A stretch of DNA of 64,000 nt from Pedobacter sp. Bi126 (GCF_918698245.1 NZ_CAKKMS010000005.1:124001-188000), one strand, 5' to 3'. Counted from the stretch's first letter, positions 1 to 10,131 are shown. The notes: a model not told the origin generated them from the letters alone. Numbers and translations are program-made.

Positions 1-691
1 TTAATGCTGTAATTAGTGTGTATGATTAATTAGACTAATATACGATTTGATAAAGTCAAATTGTTTTAAAAATTCATAAATGAATGAACTGAACAAGTGC
101 TTGAAAGGTAAGCAATCATTTCATTTAAAAATGAATTTTATGAACGAAAATCTAATTAATATCTTCAATTATGGCCCTTTATGTGGTGTATTTAAATTTC
201 AAATACAAAAAAAGACTATCCATATTGAGTTAGTATTAATAATGGGTTAATTTACGGATTAATTTTTATAATTGATTGATTTAATACGTTTTGTATTTAG
301 TTTTTTTAGATTTTTTTGTTAGAAATCATCAAGTTTTTGTTGTTTTAAGTTCGTGAAATGGAGTTTTTGGTCTTATTGCTTCGTATTCCTCAGGCTTATG
401 AATTTTTAATTAAAAATTGAAGAAATTTATGTGGCGTTGTGAATTGTTTATGATTGTAGTATTAATTAGTATTTATTATTGAGTGTTTGTTGTTTTTCGT
501 GTTTGTCGACAACGCGCTTTTACTAAAAAAATGCTTAAATTTTAAATACACGATTCATTCTCGTTTTAATTGGGAATTGTTTTTATATATTCGTTTATAA
601 ATGTCAAGTAGACGTTTATTTAACCAGATTTTAGGAAAGTGATCATGATGGATTTAGTCATCAAACAGATCCTACGTCAAACCTTAAGTAT
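1..691. other. AT-rich non-coding region upstream of the esterase block
   Basis: No open reading frame of useful length lies here on either strand, and the sequence is markedly richer in A and T than the genes that follow. It must contain the promoter of the gene at 692, but I could not find a convincing TTTG / TAnnTTTG pair. The CAGGAT tandem motif found upstream of other blocks is absent. A weak inverted repeat (TGATG...CATCA) sits near 648-663. Confidence 0.5.
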
Positions 692-2020
692 ATGAGCATT
701 CAAAAGTTTATTAAGCCATTCATTTTTCTTGGTTTAATTGTCAATCTATCCCAGGCCCAGGAAAAAACCAATTACAAATTTGATTTTGGTACCGGAAAGA
801 TTGCTAAAGGTTATACACCAGTTTTGCCAACTGATGTTTACAGCACAGAAAAGGGTTATGGTTTCGATTTTGATTCGAAAGTTGTAGGCGTAGATTATGG
901 TGGGAAGAATTATTTAACTTCAGATCTGGTAAAAAGTGATAAACCATTTTATTTTTCGGTGACCGTTCCAGAAGGTAATTATAAAATAACAGTTACACTT
1001 GGCGATCCGAAAGGCCCCGCATTAAGTACAGTAAAAGCAGAATCGAGAAGGTTGATGCTCGAAAACGTGAAAACCACAGCAGGGCAATCGCTAACTAAAA
1101 CTTTTATTGTAAATATTAAAGATAAACATATCGCCGGCGGGCAATTGGTTTCGCTGAAGCCACGCGAACTTAGCAAGCTCGATTGGGATGATAAGCTTAC
1201 ATTAGAATTCGACCATCAAACCGCTCTACAGGCGCTCGAAATTACGAAGGTTGAAGATCAGGTTACCGTTTTCTTAGCAGGGAACTCGACTGTGGTGAAC
1301 CAGGATGATGAGCCATGGGCATCGTGGGGACAGATGATTCCGCGTTTTTTTAAACCTGGTATTGCGATTGCCAATCATGCAGAATCTGGCTTAACGCTGG
1401 GTTCGTTTTTAGGGAGTAAAAGATTAGCGAAGGTTTTAAGTGTGATGAAACCTGGCGATTACCTTTTTATTGAATTTGGACATAATGATCAAAAAGATAA
1501 AGGGCCCAACGATGGCGCCTATAAATCGTATACCGAAAGGTTAAAAACATTCATTTCGGAAGTGAAGAAAAAAGGAGGAATCCCTGTTGTGGTTACCTCA
1601 ACCAGTAGAAGGTCTTTTGGCCCCGATGGAAAAATTGTGAACTCTCTTGGCGATTTTCCGGATGCTGCACGTAAGGTAGCTGCTGAAGAGAAAGTTGCTT
1701 TGATTGATCTGAATGCCATGACATCGACCTTGTTTAATGCATTAGGCGAAGAGCCATCTAAAAAAGCCTTTGTTCATTATCCTGCTAACAGTTATCCTGG
1801 TCAGGATAAGGCATTGGCCGATAACACACACTTTAATCCGTATGGGGCATATGAAATTGCGCAATGCATCATCTTAGGGATTAAAGAACAGAAATTAGGG
1901 ATTGCGAAATATCTGGTAGATGATCTGCCAAAATTTAATCCGGCAAAACCAGATAATCCTGCAGATTGGCACTGGCCAGAGAGCCCTAAAAGCAGTATAA
2001 TTAAGCCAGATGGGAATTAA
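692..2020 (+). CDS. Secreted rhamnogalacturonan acetylesterase, CE12-like, with N-terminal beta-sandwich domain
   Basis: The protein has 442 residues. A signal peptide of about 22 residues ends at a Q-A-Q site. Residues about 25-185 resemble the galactose-binding-like domain found in front of some CE12 enzymes. From about 192 an SGNH/GDSL hydrolase begins with the nucleophile motif AGNSTV (Ser199), followed by the FGHND block (about 262-266) and a D-x-x-H block DNTHFNPYGA near residue 385. CE12 enzymes remove acetyl groups from galacturonic acid in rhamnogalacturonan I, probably in the periplasm or at the cell surface. The motif reads GNS instead of the GDS seen in the two other CE12 proteins of this window. 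It overlaps or nearly abuts the next esterase gene, so the two are probably co-transcribed. Family assignment is firm; exact substrate is inferred from the neighbours. Confidence 0.85.
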   Translation: MSIQKFIKPFIFLGLIVNLSQAQEKTNYKFDFGTGKIAKGYTPVLPTDVYSTEKGYGFDFDSKVVGVDYGGKNYLTSDLVKSDKPFYFSVTVPEGNYKITVTLGDPKGPALSTVKAESRRLMLENVKTTAGQSLTKTFIVNIKDKHIAGGQLVSLKPRELSKLDWDDKLTLEFDHQTALQALEITKVEDQVTVFLAGNSTVVNQDDEPWASWGQMIPRFFKPGIAIANHAESGLTLGSFLGSKRLAKVLSVMKPGDYLFIEFGHNDQKDKGPNDGAYKSYTERLKTFISEVKKKGGIPVVVTSTSRRSFGPDGKIVNSLGDFPDAARKVAAEEKVALIDLNAMTSTLFNALGEEPSKKAFVHYPANSYPGQDKALADNTHFNPYGAYEIAQCIILGIKEQKLGIAKYLVDDLPKFNPAKPDNPADWHWPESPKSSIIKPDGN

Positions 2021-2021
2021 A

Positions 2022-2891
2022 ATGAGAAGTAACTTAATTTTAATATTAACTTTTATTTGCTTTTCTTGTTTCGGACAAAAAAAGCCTGTAATTGAGGTTT
2101 ATCTAATTGGTGGACAGTCGAATGCAACTGGTCAAGGATACTTGTCCAATATGGATGATTCGATGAAAGTTGATCGCAGGGTTTTGATTTTTCATTCAGG
2201 AAAACCTCATCTTAATAGTAATTTTTTACCTGATCAATGGTTTCCATTACATGCTTCTTCAGAATCGCCCGACCGTTTTGGCCTGGAACTGGGTTTTGGA
2301 TCACAATTACAAATTCTTCGTCCAAAAGCTCGTATAGGCATTATAAAACATGCACATAGTGGTACCAATCTTTATAAACAATGGAATCCAGGGAAGGATC
2401 AAGAGGATACAATAAACCAAGGGTTACAATATAAGATATTTATGAGTACGGTTAAATCTGGGTTGGATAGTTTGGTAAAACGTGGTTATCAACCTGTGAT
2501 TAAGGGGATGTTGTGGCAGCAGGGCGAATCCGATGCTGATAAAGGGGAGGAGATAAGCAAGAGTTACGGTAAAAACTTGAAGCAATTCATTATTCGGGTG
2601 AGACAGGATTTAAAAACAGCCAACATGCTGTTTGTTTATGGGTATGTGTACCCACCACCCAATAAGAGTATAGCAATAGATGAAGTTCGAAACGGACAGC
2701 GTGAAGTAGCGTCGAGTGCTAAAACATCATTATCTGTCCGTAATGCTTATGTTATACTTACTGATGATCTTAGCCAAAGAGCAGGTGATAAAAATACACC
2801 TTATCCAAAAGATTACATCCATTTTGGTACCAAGGGGACTTGGGACCTGGGATTAAGAATGGCTGAGGAGATAAATAAACATTTAAAATAG
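2022..2891 (+). CDS. Secreted carbohydrate esterase, CE6 / sialate O-acetylesterase-like
   Basis: From the ATG at 2022 the protein has 289 residues. An upstream ATG at 2010 overlaps the previous gene, but the signal peptide starts naturally at MRSNLILIL. The nucleophile motif GGQSNATGQG (Ser33) and the WQQGESD motif (near 168-174) are classic for the SASA/CE6 family, and the C-terminal YIHFGTKG supplies the catalytic His. Members remove acetyl esters from xylan, pectin or other acetylated sugars. The start lies one base after the stop of the CE12 gene, and the GH127 gene follows after 14 bases, so the three genes form one unit. The leader contains a Cys (FSCFG) that might be lipidated, but the fit is weak. 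Confidence 0.8.
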   Translation: MRSNLILILTFICFSCFGQKKPVIEVYLIGGQSNATGQGYLSNMDDSMKVDRRVLIFHSGKPHLNSNFLPDQWFPLHASSESPDRFGLELGFGSQLQILRPKARIGIIKHAHSGTNLYKQWNPGKDQEDTINQGLQYKIFMSTVKSGLDSLVKRGYQPVIKGMLWQQGESDADKGEEISKSYGKNLKQFIIRVRQDLKTANMLFVYGYVYPPPNKSIAIDEVRNGQREVASSAKTSLSVRNAYVILTDDLSQRAGDKNTPYPKDYIHFGTKGTWDLGLRMAEEINKHLK

Positions 2892-2905
2892 ATCATCATT
2901 TAACA

Positions 2906-5251
2906 ATGAAAAAAATAATTACCGCTGTATTGTTTACCGCCCTGTATGGAACTACTTTCGGACAGGCGAGCTTACAGCCATTTAATTTAACGGAAGTACG
3001 TTTGCTCGAAGGGCCATTTAAGCAGGCTCAGGAAACTGACAAAAAATATATGCTTTCGCTTGATGCGGATAAGCTTTTGGCTCCTTATTTACGGGAGGCA
3101 GGATTAAAACCTAAAGCAGCATCTTACGGAAACTGGGAAAACACAGGTTTAGATGGGCACATCGGCGGACATTATTTATCTGCTCTGGCTTTAATGTATG
3201 CTTCAACCGGTGATGCTAAGGTTAAAGACCGAATGGAATACATGATTGCCGAACTGGATAAATGCCAGGTAAAAAATGGTGATGGCTATTTGGCAGGTAT
3301 TCCCGGTGGAAAAGAAATCTGGAAGGAGATCAAAGCAGGCAACATCAAATCGTCAAGTTTTTCGCTGAATGGAAAGTGGGTTCCTTTGTACAATATCCAC
3401 AAAATTTATGCAGGTCTATATGATGCTTATGCGGTTGCAGGTAATGTAAAAGCAAAGCAGATGCTCCTAAAACTCACCGACTGGTGTGTAGATCTGGTCT
3501 CGAATTTATCTGATCAGCAAGTACAGGAACTTCTAAAAAGCGAACATGGTGGGTTGAATGAAACTTTCGCCCATGTTTATGCGATAACCGGTAATCAAAA
3601 ATACCTTCAATTGGCGAAGCGGTTTTCAGATCAATCTATCCTAAAACCATTGCTGAAAAATACTGATTCCCTGAATGGTTTACATGCGAACACACAGATT
3701 CCTAAGGTAATCGGTTTTGAACAGATCGCCTTGCTGGATAAAGACCCTTCGTGGGCAAATGCAGCTGCTTTCTTTTGGAAAACAGTAGTAGAACATAGAA
3801 CGGTGGCCATAGGTGGAAATAGTGTTAGAGAGCATTTTCATCCGGCCAATAACTTTTCTTCAATGACCGAATCGCGGGAAGGCCCAGAAACCTGTAATTC
3901 CTACAACATGCTGAAACTCACCAAACAGCTATTTCTGGCCGAGCCTTCTAACACCTATCTCGATTATTACGAACGCACGCTTTATAATCATATCCTCTCT
4001 TCGCAGCGGCCAGAAGGTGGTTTTGTCTATTTTACACCGATGCGGCCTGGGCATTACCGTACTTATTCGAGTCCGCAGGAGAGTTTCTGGTGCTGTGTAG
4101 GCTCGGGATTGGAAAACCATGGTAAATATGGAGAGCTGATTTATGCCTATTGCAAGAATGATGTGTACGTAAACCTATTCATTCCTTCTACCTTAAACTG
4201 GAAGGAAAAAGGTATTCAGCTTACACAACAAACACTTTTTCCAGATGCTGAAAATACGACAATCAAACTTCAGTTAAAGAACAAGCAACGTTTTACCCTG
4301 CATTTTCGTCAGCCGGTTTGGATAGAACAGGGAAAAATGACTGTTTTGGTGAATGGAAAAAAAGTTGCCATCGAAAGTAATGCGAATGGGTATGCCAGTA
4401 TCGATCGTGTTTGGGCTACGGGTGATGTAATTAACATTTCATTGCCAATGCACACCACTACTGAGTTTATGCCCGATGGTTCTGACTGGGTGGCCTTTCT
4501 TCGTGGCCCGGTTGTGCTCGCTGCAGCGATGGATACATTAAATCAACCTAATTTATTAGCTGATGGCAGTAGGATGGGGCATATTGCTTCAGGACCATTA
4601 TTCCCGATCAGCGACGCACCACTCGTTACAGGAGCAAAAAATACCTTAGCAAATGAAATTACTTTGGTTGATAAAAACAGTTTAACCTTCAGTGCTCAAA
4701 ATGCGATCTATCAGCCAAAATACAAATCTTTAAAATTGGTTCCTTTTTACACCCTTGCCGAAAAGCGGTATGTGGTTTATTTCCCTTACAGTAGCGAAGA
4801 GACATTGCCAGCGCGTGCAAAGGCGATTAAGCTGGCAGAAGAAGAAAAAATGAAAACGGAACAGCGAACCGTCGATCTGATCAACACTGGAGAACAGCAG
4901 CCAGAATCGGATCACAATTTTAAGGGCGAGCAAACCGATAACGGAACGTATCAGGAAAGGCATTTTAGAAACGGAAAGGCATGGTTTAGTTATGTGCTTA
5001 AAAACAAAGATTTATCGGCAAATAAGCTGGGCTTAACTTTTTACGGAAAAGAAAAGAATAAAAACTTTTCTATTTTGATTAATGGTGTTGTAATTGAAAA
5101 TGTAAAGCTTGATGGAAGCAAAGGTGATACTTTTTATACAGAGGAATACCAAATCCCAAAAGCGCTGTTAAAAGCAGATTTAGAAGTAAAATTTGTTGCC
5201 GATCAGGGATCCGCTATTGCAAATGTATATGAAGTGAGGTTGGTGAGATAA
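2906..5251 (+). CDS. Beta-L-arabinofuranosidase, GH127/GH146 (DUF1680)
   Basis: This 781-residue secreted protein (signal peptide of about 20 residues ending FGQA) opens with the family hallmark LTEVRLLEGPFKQAQ and continues with the (alpha/alpha)6 barrel of DUF1680. The Glu and Cys cluster known to bind zinc and perform catalysis in GH127 is present: Glu328-Thr-Cys330 and the Cys396-Cys397 pair in FWCCVGSG. The C-terminal third contains beta-sandwich domains. The length and the extra C-terminal domain are closer to Bacteroides GH146 than to the 650-residue GH127 type enzyme. It releases beta-L-arabinofuranose from arabinan or glycoprotein side chains. It ends the first + block, and a hairpin repeat begins 15 bases after its stop. 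Confidence 0.85.
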   Translation: MKKIITAVLFTALYGTTFGQASLQPFNLTEVRLLEGPFKQAQETDKKYMLSLDADKLLAPYLREAGLKPKAASYGNWENTGLDGHIGGHYLSALALMYASTGDAKVKDRMEYMIAELDKCQVKNGDGYLAGIPGGKEIWKEIKAGNIKSSSFSLNGKWVPLYNIHKIYAGLYDAYAVAGNVKAKQMLLKLTDWCVDLVSNLSDQQVQELLKSEHGGLNETFAHVYAITGNQKYLQLAKRFSDQSILKPLLKNTDSLNGLHANTQIPKVIGFEQIALLDKDPSWANAAAFFWKTVVEHRTVAIGGNSVREHFHPANNFSSMTESREGPETCNSYNMLKLTKQLFLAEPSNTYLDYYERTLYNHILSSQRPEGGFVYFTPMRPGHYRTYSSPQESFWCCVGSGLENHGKYGELIYAYCKNDVYVNLFIPSTLNWKEKGIQLTQQTLFPDAENTTIKLQLKNKQRFTLHFRQPVWIEQGKMTVLVNGKKVAIESNANGYASIDRVWATGDVINISLPMHTTTEFMPDGSDWVAFLRGPVVLAAAMDTLNQPNLLADGSRMGHIASGPLFPISDAPLVTGAKNTLANEITLVDKNSLTFSAQNAIYQPKYKSLKLVPFYTLAEKRYVVYFPYSSEETLPARAKAIKLAEEEKMKTEQRTVDLINTGEQQPESDHNFKGEQTDNGTYQERHFRNGKAWFSYVLKNKDLSANKLGLTFYGKEKNKNFSILINGVVIENVKLDGSKGDTFYTEEYQIPKALLKADLEVKFVADQGSAIANVYEVRLVR

Positions 5252-5265
5252 GCTTTATGTTGATG

Positions 5266-5287
5266 TGGTCTGTGAGGACACAGACCA
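5266..5287. repeat. Hairpin repeat, GGTCTGTG family
   Basis: Perfect 9-bp arms TGGTCTGTG and CACAGACCA surround an AGGA loop, just 15 bases after the GH127 stop. At least four similar hairpins occur in the window. There is no following T-run, so it is not a standard terminator, though it may protect the 3' end of the mRNA. Confidence 0.8.
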
Positions 5288-5401
5288 GGGAATGTTGATC
5301 GAAATGACGATGAGTTTAAAGGCGATCGTCCTCCTGAACTTGTTTCAGGGTCCATTTGAAGCTTTATACCAAGCATACGCGTGGAAGTATTTATCTAAGT
5401 A

Positions 5402-5476
5402 GATTTCTCCACTGCGGTCGAAATGACGATGAATCTAGATCGTCATTTCGACTGAAGTGCAGCGGAATGGAGATCT
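5402..5476. repeat. REP-like inverted pair (TCGAAATGACGAT family)
   Basis: A 29-base element (5402-5430, ending CGAAATGACGAT) is followed after 8 bases by a diverged inverted copy (5439-5476). The 29-mer is repeated exactly at 32509-32537. A shorter relative (GATCGAAATGACGATGA) lies at about 5297-5313. Such elements are intergenic only in this window. Confidence 0.75.
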
Positions 5477-5491
5477 TATTCATGAATATAG

Positions 5492-5515
5492 GTGGTCTGT
5501 GCGGACACAGACCAC
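5492..5515. repeat. Hairpin repeat, GGTCTGTG family
   Basis: Perfect 10-bp arms GTGGTCTGTG and CACAGACCAC flank a CGGA loop. It lies between two convergent genes (GH127 on + and GH43 on -). Confidence 0.8.
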
Positions 5516-5549
5516 AGAGCATCAGGTATTACTTTCGCTTTCTTAATCC

Positions 5550-6488
5550 CTATTGCTTTAATAAGGGTTCCAGTTCTTTTTCCTTAATTGTTAATATGGT
5601 TCCGTGTCGTAAACCTTTTGGTAAGGAGATCTTATCAGAAACATCGATCCAGTTTTTTAAATCTGCAGATTGGATTGCGCCATATTTATGATCGCGGTAC
5701 TTATCAAAATACACCATCCAGTTATTACCGGTTTTTAAAGTTGTTGGTCCTTCGGCCCAATAATTTCCCGTAATTGGATTTCCCGCCTTGCTGTAAGGAC
5801 CAATCAATTGATCGGCATAAGCCATTTTGATATTCTTTTGAGCGGGCTCACGGGTCTCGTCTTTTAAAAACATGATAAACTGTTTCCCGTTTTTTACAAT
5901 AGTGGCATCAATCACGTTAAAACCTGGATCGTAAAGCAATTTGGTTTCCGAATAGGTTTTGAAATCTTTGGTGGTAACGTAATACATACGGTGATTGTAA
6001 CCGCTTTCTTCTGTTGAGGCCGTTTCATTAAACTTACCCGTAATCGTTGTAGCCCAATAAATCATATAGGTCTTGGTGCGGCTATCGTAAGTGATTTCAG
6101 GGGCCCAGGTATTTCTCGCACCATCTTCTTTAGCCATTACCGGTAAAAACTGCTGCTCGCCCCAGTTAATCAGGTCTTTCGAGCTGGCATAACCAATTCC
6201 CTTATCTTTCCAGCTTACGGTCCAAACCATATGAAATAAGCCATCAGCTCCTCGGATAATACAAGGATCTCTCATCAATTTATCTTTGCTTACCGTAGGC
6301 GTAAGGAACGATTGATCATTTTTAAGCGCCGTCCACTTGTATGCATCGTTACTATAGGCCAGGTGCAACCCATCTTCCCCATTACCTTTAAAATAGGCAA
6401 AGAGATAAATTTCCTTTTTCGACTGTGCCTGAGCATTAAAAAAAGCCGATAGTAAGATTATAGAAAGGTATATGAGTTTTTTCATCAT
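5550..6488 (-). CDS. Secreted GH43 glycosidase, Bt3655-like
   Basis: The protein has 312 residues with a signal peptide ending FNAQAQ, and a five-bladed propeller typical of GH43. All three catalytic acids are visible: Asp74 (RDPCII, base), Asp194 (VIDATIV, pKa modulator) and Glu246 (AEGPTT, acid); the WAPEI motif at 128-132 is also conserved. The overall pattern resembles the Bt3655-like branch, whose likely substrates are arabinofuranosides. Its ATG follows directly after the stop of the GH51 gene (TAA then ATG, no gap), which suggests translational coupling. It is the last gene of a three-gene arabinosidase operon; two hairpin repeats lie beyond its stop. Confidence 0.85.
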   Translation of the reverse strand: MMKKLIYLSIILLSAFFNAQAQSKKEIYLFAYFKGNGEDGLHLAYSNDAYKWTALKNDQSFLTPTVSKDKLMRDPCIIRGADGLFHMVWTVSWKDKGIGYASSKDLINWGEQQFLPVMAKEDGARNTWAPEITYDSRTKTYMIYWATTITGKFNETASTEESGYNHRMYYVTTKDFKTYSETKLLYDPGFNVIDATIVKNGKQFIMFLKDETREPAQKNIKMAYADQLIGPYSKAGNPITGNYWAEGPTTLKTGNNWMVYFDKYRDHKYGAIQSADLKNWIDVSDKISLPKGLRHGTILTIKEKELEPLLKQ

Positions 6489-8030
6489 TTATTTTAATTC
6501 GAGTACCACAACTGATTGCGCAGGCAACTCAACTTTAAGCGAATTTCCTGATTTTTTTGCACCGCTAAATTTAGCATTGTGCACTTTGTTCGAATCGCTA
6601 AACGTATTTACATCGGTAAGTTTGGCTGAGGTTAAAATCTGTCCTGTAACCGAGCTCCATTTTAACCCATCTAAAACGGTGCTTAAGGCAATTTTCTTGT
6701 TTGGATCTAAATTCACCAATGAAATATGGATAACGCCACTAGCATCCTGAGAGGCAGAAACATTTAAAGCCGGAATTTTTTGATCGCCCACAGTATAATC
6801 AGGACTGGTAAAGGCAATCGGTAGATATTTGGCATCCTGATGCACTTTGTACAGATCAAAAACATGATAAGTAGGGGTTAAGATCATTTTATCCTTTTCG
6901 GTTAAAATTAAGGCCTGTAATACATTAATTGTTTGTGCCAGGTTAGCTACTTTAACACGATCGGAGTGGTTATTAAAGATATTCAAAGTTGTACCAGCAA
7001 TTAAAGCATCGCGTAAACTGTTCTGCTGATACAAGAAACCAGGGTTTGTTCCAGGTTCTACATCCGTCCAGATTCCCCATTCGTCAACTACTAAAGCCAC
7101 TTTCTTTTTTGGATCGTATTTATCCATTATTGCGGAGTGTTTGGTTACCAGTTCTTCCATTTTTAAACAGTTTTTCATGGTCGAAAAGTATTGTGCCTCA
7201 TCAAATTTGGTAGCCGATCCTTTTTTGCCCCAGTTTCCTGTTGGGATGGTGTAATAATGTAAAGTTAATCCCCACATCTGGTTGCCAATGTTTTTCATGC
7301 AGGTTTCTGTCCAGTTGTAATCGTCGGAATTTGCACCGCTGGCAATTCTTTTTAACGGAGCGCCAGGATAATTACGTGCATAAGTGGCATACCTGCGGTA
7401 TAAATCAGAATAATAAGCAGGTGTCATGTTTCCTCCGCAACCCCAGCTTTCGTTTCCCACACCCCAGAAAGAAACTTTCCAGGGTTTTTCTCTACCATTT
7501 TGACTGCGGATGGCCGTCATCGGACTTACACCATCAAAGTTCAGGTATTCTACCCATTTGGCCATTTCTTCAACGGTTCCGCTGCCTACATTACCTGCAA
7601 TGTATGGTTCACAATCGAGCATCTGACAGAGGTCTAGAAATTCGTGTGTACCAAAACTATTGTCTTCAGTTACGCCGCCCCAGTTGGTGTTTACCATTTT
7701 CGGACGTTGATTTCTCGGCCCTATGCCATCTCTCCAATGGTATTCATCAGCAAAACAACCACCTGGCCAACGCAGGTTTGGAACTTTTATCTTTTTTAAA
7801 GCATCTACAATATCTAAACGGATTCTTCCTTTATTGGGAATAGTCGAATTTTCATCCACCCAAAAACCATCATAAATACAGCGGCCCAAATGCTCGGAAA
7901 AATGACCGTAAATGTGCTTGCTCACTATCTGATCGCCAGCTGGTTTTATGGTTAACTGGGTTTCACTTTGTGCATGCACTAAAATAGAACTGCAGAATAC
8001 AGCCGCAGATAAGATAAGTTTTTTCATCAT
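6489..8030 (-). CDS. Secreted alpha-L-arabinofuranosidase, GH51
   Basis: The 513-residue protein carries a signal peptide (cut after about VHAQ) and a complete GH51 TIM barrel plus C-terminal beta domain. Key residues are the acid/base Glu194 in GVGNESWG and the nucleophile Glu317 in VVDEWG; LRWPGGCFADEYHW near 87-99 is a family signature. GH51 enzymes remove alpha-1,2, 1,3 or 1,5-linked arabinofuranose from arabinan. It sits 13 bases after the larger GH51 gene and abuts the GH43 gene, so the three act as an arabinan side-chain operon. Confidence 0.92.
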   Translation of the reverse strand: MMKKLILSAAVFCSSILVHAQSETQLTIKPAGDQIVSKHIYGHFSEHLGRCIYDGFWVDENSTIPNKGRIRLDIVDALKKIKVPNLRWPGGCFADEYHWRDGIGPRNQRPKMVNTNWGGVTEDNSFGTHEFLDLCQMLDCEPYIAGNVGSGTVEEMAKWVEYLNFDGVSPMTAIRSQNGREKPWKVSFWGVGNESWGCGGNMTPAYYSDLYRRYATYARNYPGAPLKRIASGANSDDYNWTETCMKNIGNQMWGLTLHYYTIPTGNWGKKGSATKFDEAQYFSTMKNCLKMEELVTKHSAIMDKYDPKKKVALVVDEWGIWTDVEPGTNPGFLYQQNSLRDALIAGTTLNIFNNHSDRVKVANLAQTINVLQALILTEKDKMILTPTYHVFDLYKVHQDAKYLPIAFTSPDYTVGDQKIPALNVSASQDASGVIHISLVNLDPNKKIALSTVLDGLKWSSVTGQILTSAKLTDVNTFSDSNKVHNAKFSGAKKSGNSLKVELPAQSVVVLELK

Positions 8031-8043
8031 GATCTCGTTAAAT

Positions 8044-10047
8044 CTATTGGTTAAATGGAATTTTAATAACGTTAAAAGAATAAGGTTTTAAAGTGATGTT
8101 GAGTTTTTTGCCTTTTAGGTTGATAGCACTTTTTTGAGGGCTTACCGCTTCAGGATTTTCGAAAGAGTTGAACTGATTTAAGTTGCTACTGGCTATCTCC
8201 TCATTGGTGGCCTTATTTTTTAGCTTCATTTTCCCTTCCAGGTCGAAATCTATGTTTTGTGCCTGACCGGAGTTGTTGGCAATTTTAATGATCAGTTCTT
8301 TTTTTGTCTGATCGGTTACCGCAGAAGCGTAAAGTCCGTCCTGGCCGATAATGTTCTTCTCATCAAGCGTAATTGAAACCACATCGGTTCCTTTGTTCGT
8401 AGAAAACTGTTTCTGTACATAATAGTCAGGGGTTCCGTACGATTTCAGGTTATCTACCCAGATCATATCGGGTGCCCATTGCCAGGCATCGATATGGGCG
8501 AAAAGCGGGGCATATGAGGCCATCTGTACCACATCGGCATTGCGTTCCAAACCGGTCATCAACGAAGCTGAAGCTAAAGCACTCTGCCAGTTGTTGCGGT
8601 TGCTTCCAACTATACTATTGTCTGCATGGACCGCATATTCGCCAACAAAAACCTTTGATCCGTTTCTTGGGTAGTTATCGTAACGGCCGGCATTTTTCAA
8701 AAACCAATCGGCAGGGCGGTAATAGTGCTCATCGATAAAATCGGCATTATTGCTTCTTAAAGTAGTATTCAATAAGTTAAAACGGTCGCCATCCGGACCG
8801 GTACCAGAGCTGTAGATCAGTTTAAAATCGGGATATTTGGCTTTTATGGCCTTGGTGAAAATCTCCAGCCTTTCCAGGTACTGTGGTCCCCAGTTTTCGT
8901 TTCCAACCCCCATCATTTTTAAGTTGAAAGGTTTTGGATGGCCCAGATCTGCCCTCATTTTTCCCCATTTGGTTGTTACATCGCCATTGGCAAATTCGAT
9001 CAGGTCTAATGCATCCTGAACATAGGGATCGAGTTCATCAAGTGAAGCTACTTCTGCCGAGTTAAACTGACAGGCCATACCGCAGTTTAATATCGGAAGT
9101 GCATCAGAACCTATATCTTCTGCCAGTTGGAAATATTCGAAAAAACCTAAACCAAAACTCTGGTAATAATCAGGTGCAGGGCGGTGTGCAAATTCGGTAT
9201 TCCAGCGGTTCATAATCAATTGCCTGTTTTCGATCGGGCCGATGGTTTTCTTCCATTGATAACGGTTGGCCAGATCGGTACCTTCTACAATACAGCCACC
9301 AGGGAAACGGATAAAACCGGGTTTCATATCAGCCAGTAACTGTACCATATCGGCCCTTAATCCCTGTGGGCGGTTTTTCCAGGTGTCGCCTGGGAATAAA
9401 GAAATCATATCCAGATCAATGTTTCCATTTCCCTGAAACACAATCGAAAATCTGGCTTTTGGATCGGTTTCTGTCGCAGTGAAACTTGCTGATTGCTTTT
9501 TCCAATCGCCACCGGTCTGATCTGGGGTTAATCTTCCCTGTCCGATAACTTTATTATCTGCCGCCTTTAAGAGTAATGTCAACCTAACACCAGGTTTTGC
9601 TTGACGGTACATGACAGAAAAATCATATCGCATCCCCTTTTTTACGCCGATACCTTTAAATCCTTCATTTATCAACTCAAAATCATCAGTTTGTTTTTTT
9701 ACCTGTAAATACCTAGGATTGGTGCTGTTTACTTCTTTACGGTTTACCACTAATACTTCACCTTCTCTTGGGTTTCTTCTAGAGATGGTCCAGCCCATCA
9801 GCGGTTTTGCAAATTCGAAAGAGCGGTTTTTGATCAGTTCGGCGTAAATGCCACCATCGGCACCAAAGTTGATGTCTTCAAAAAAAACGCCCCACATATT
9901 GGGTTGCACCTTGGCAATGTAGTGGTCTGTTTTAACTTTGATCACTTTTGCAGTTTGTGCCTGTACTTCGGAAATGTATCCGATCCCAATTGTTACATAC
10001 ACCAGGCATGCCGAAAACACACTTTTTACAGGGTAATTTAATTTCAT
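8044..10047 (-). CDS. Secreted large alpha-L-arabinofuranosidase, GH51 with CBM-like insert
   Basis: The 667-residue protein has a signal peptide (about 31 residues, ending VQAQ). It is about 150 residues longer than the neighbouring GH51. The extra part, about 75-220, looks like a beta-sandwich carbohydrate-binding module (CBM4-like). The barrel has RFPGGCIVEG, the acid/base Glu384 in GVGNENWG and the nucleophile Glu470 in FVGEYAVH. It is closest to the eukaryotic/Bacteroidetes type of GH51 acting on arabinan or arabinogalactan. It is the first gene of the - strand arabinosidase operon; its promoter should lie in 10048-10250. Confidence 0.9.
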   Translation of the reverse strand: MKLNYPVKSVFSACLVYVTIGIGYISEVQAQTAKVIKVKTDHYIAKVQPNMWGVFFEDINFGADGGIYAELIKNRSFEFAKPLMGWTISRRNPREGEVLVVNRKEVNSTNPRYLQVKKQTDDFELINEGFKGIGVKKGMRYDFSVMYRQAKPGVRLTLLLKAADNKVIGQGRLTPDQTGGDWKKQSASFTATETDPKARFSIVFQGNGNIDLDMISLFPGDTWKNRPQGLRADMVQLLADMKPGFIRFPGGCIVEGTDLANRYQWKKTIGPIENRQLIMNRWNTEFAHRPAPDYYQSFGLGFFEYFQLAEDIGSDALPILNCGMACQFNSAEVASLDELDPYVQDALDLIEFANGDVTTKWGKMRADLGHPKPFNLKMMGVGNENWGPQYLERLEIFTKAIKAKYPDFKLIYSSGTGPDGDRFNLLNTTLRSNNADFIDEHYYRPADWFLKNAGRYDNYPRNGSKVFVGEYAVHADNSIVGSNRNNWQSALASASLMTGLERNADVVQMASYAPLFAHIDAWQWAPDMIWVDNLKSYGTPDYYVQKQFSTNKGTDVVSITLDEKNIIGQDGLYASAVTDQTKKELIIKIANNSGQAQNIDFDLEGKMKLKNKATNEEIASSNLNQFNSFENPEAVSPQKSAINLKGKKLNITLKPYSFNVIKIPFNQ

Positions 10048-10131
10048 ACGGTTTAATATTTGGAAGATCCTAATGGTAAAAGTAAAATATTTAAAATAAT
10101 AAACGTTATCTAAACATTTATTTTTTTATTC

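Noticed and set aside
5252..5549. CRISPR array
   Set aside because: The repeats are hairpins and inverted pairs of different families without regular spacers, and no cas genes are present.
5356..5691. 111-codon frame on + across the GH127-GH43 gap
   Set aside because: It runs through repeat elements and into the 3' end of the GH43 gene on the other strand; no domain pattern is visible.
7241..7843. 200-codon frame on + opposite the smaller GH51
   Set aside because: It is the antisense of a firmly identified GH51 gene and has a Cys/His/Phe-rich composition typical of shadow frames.
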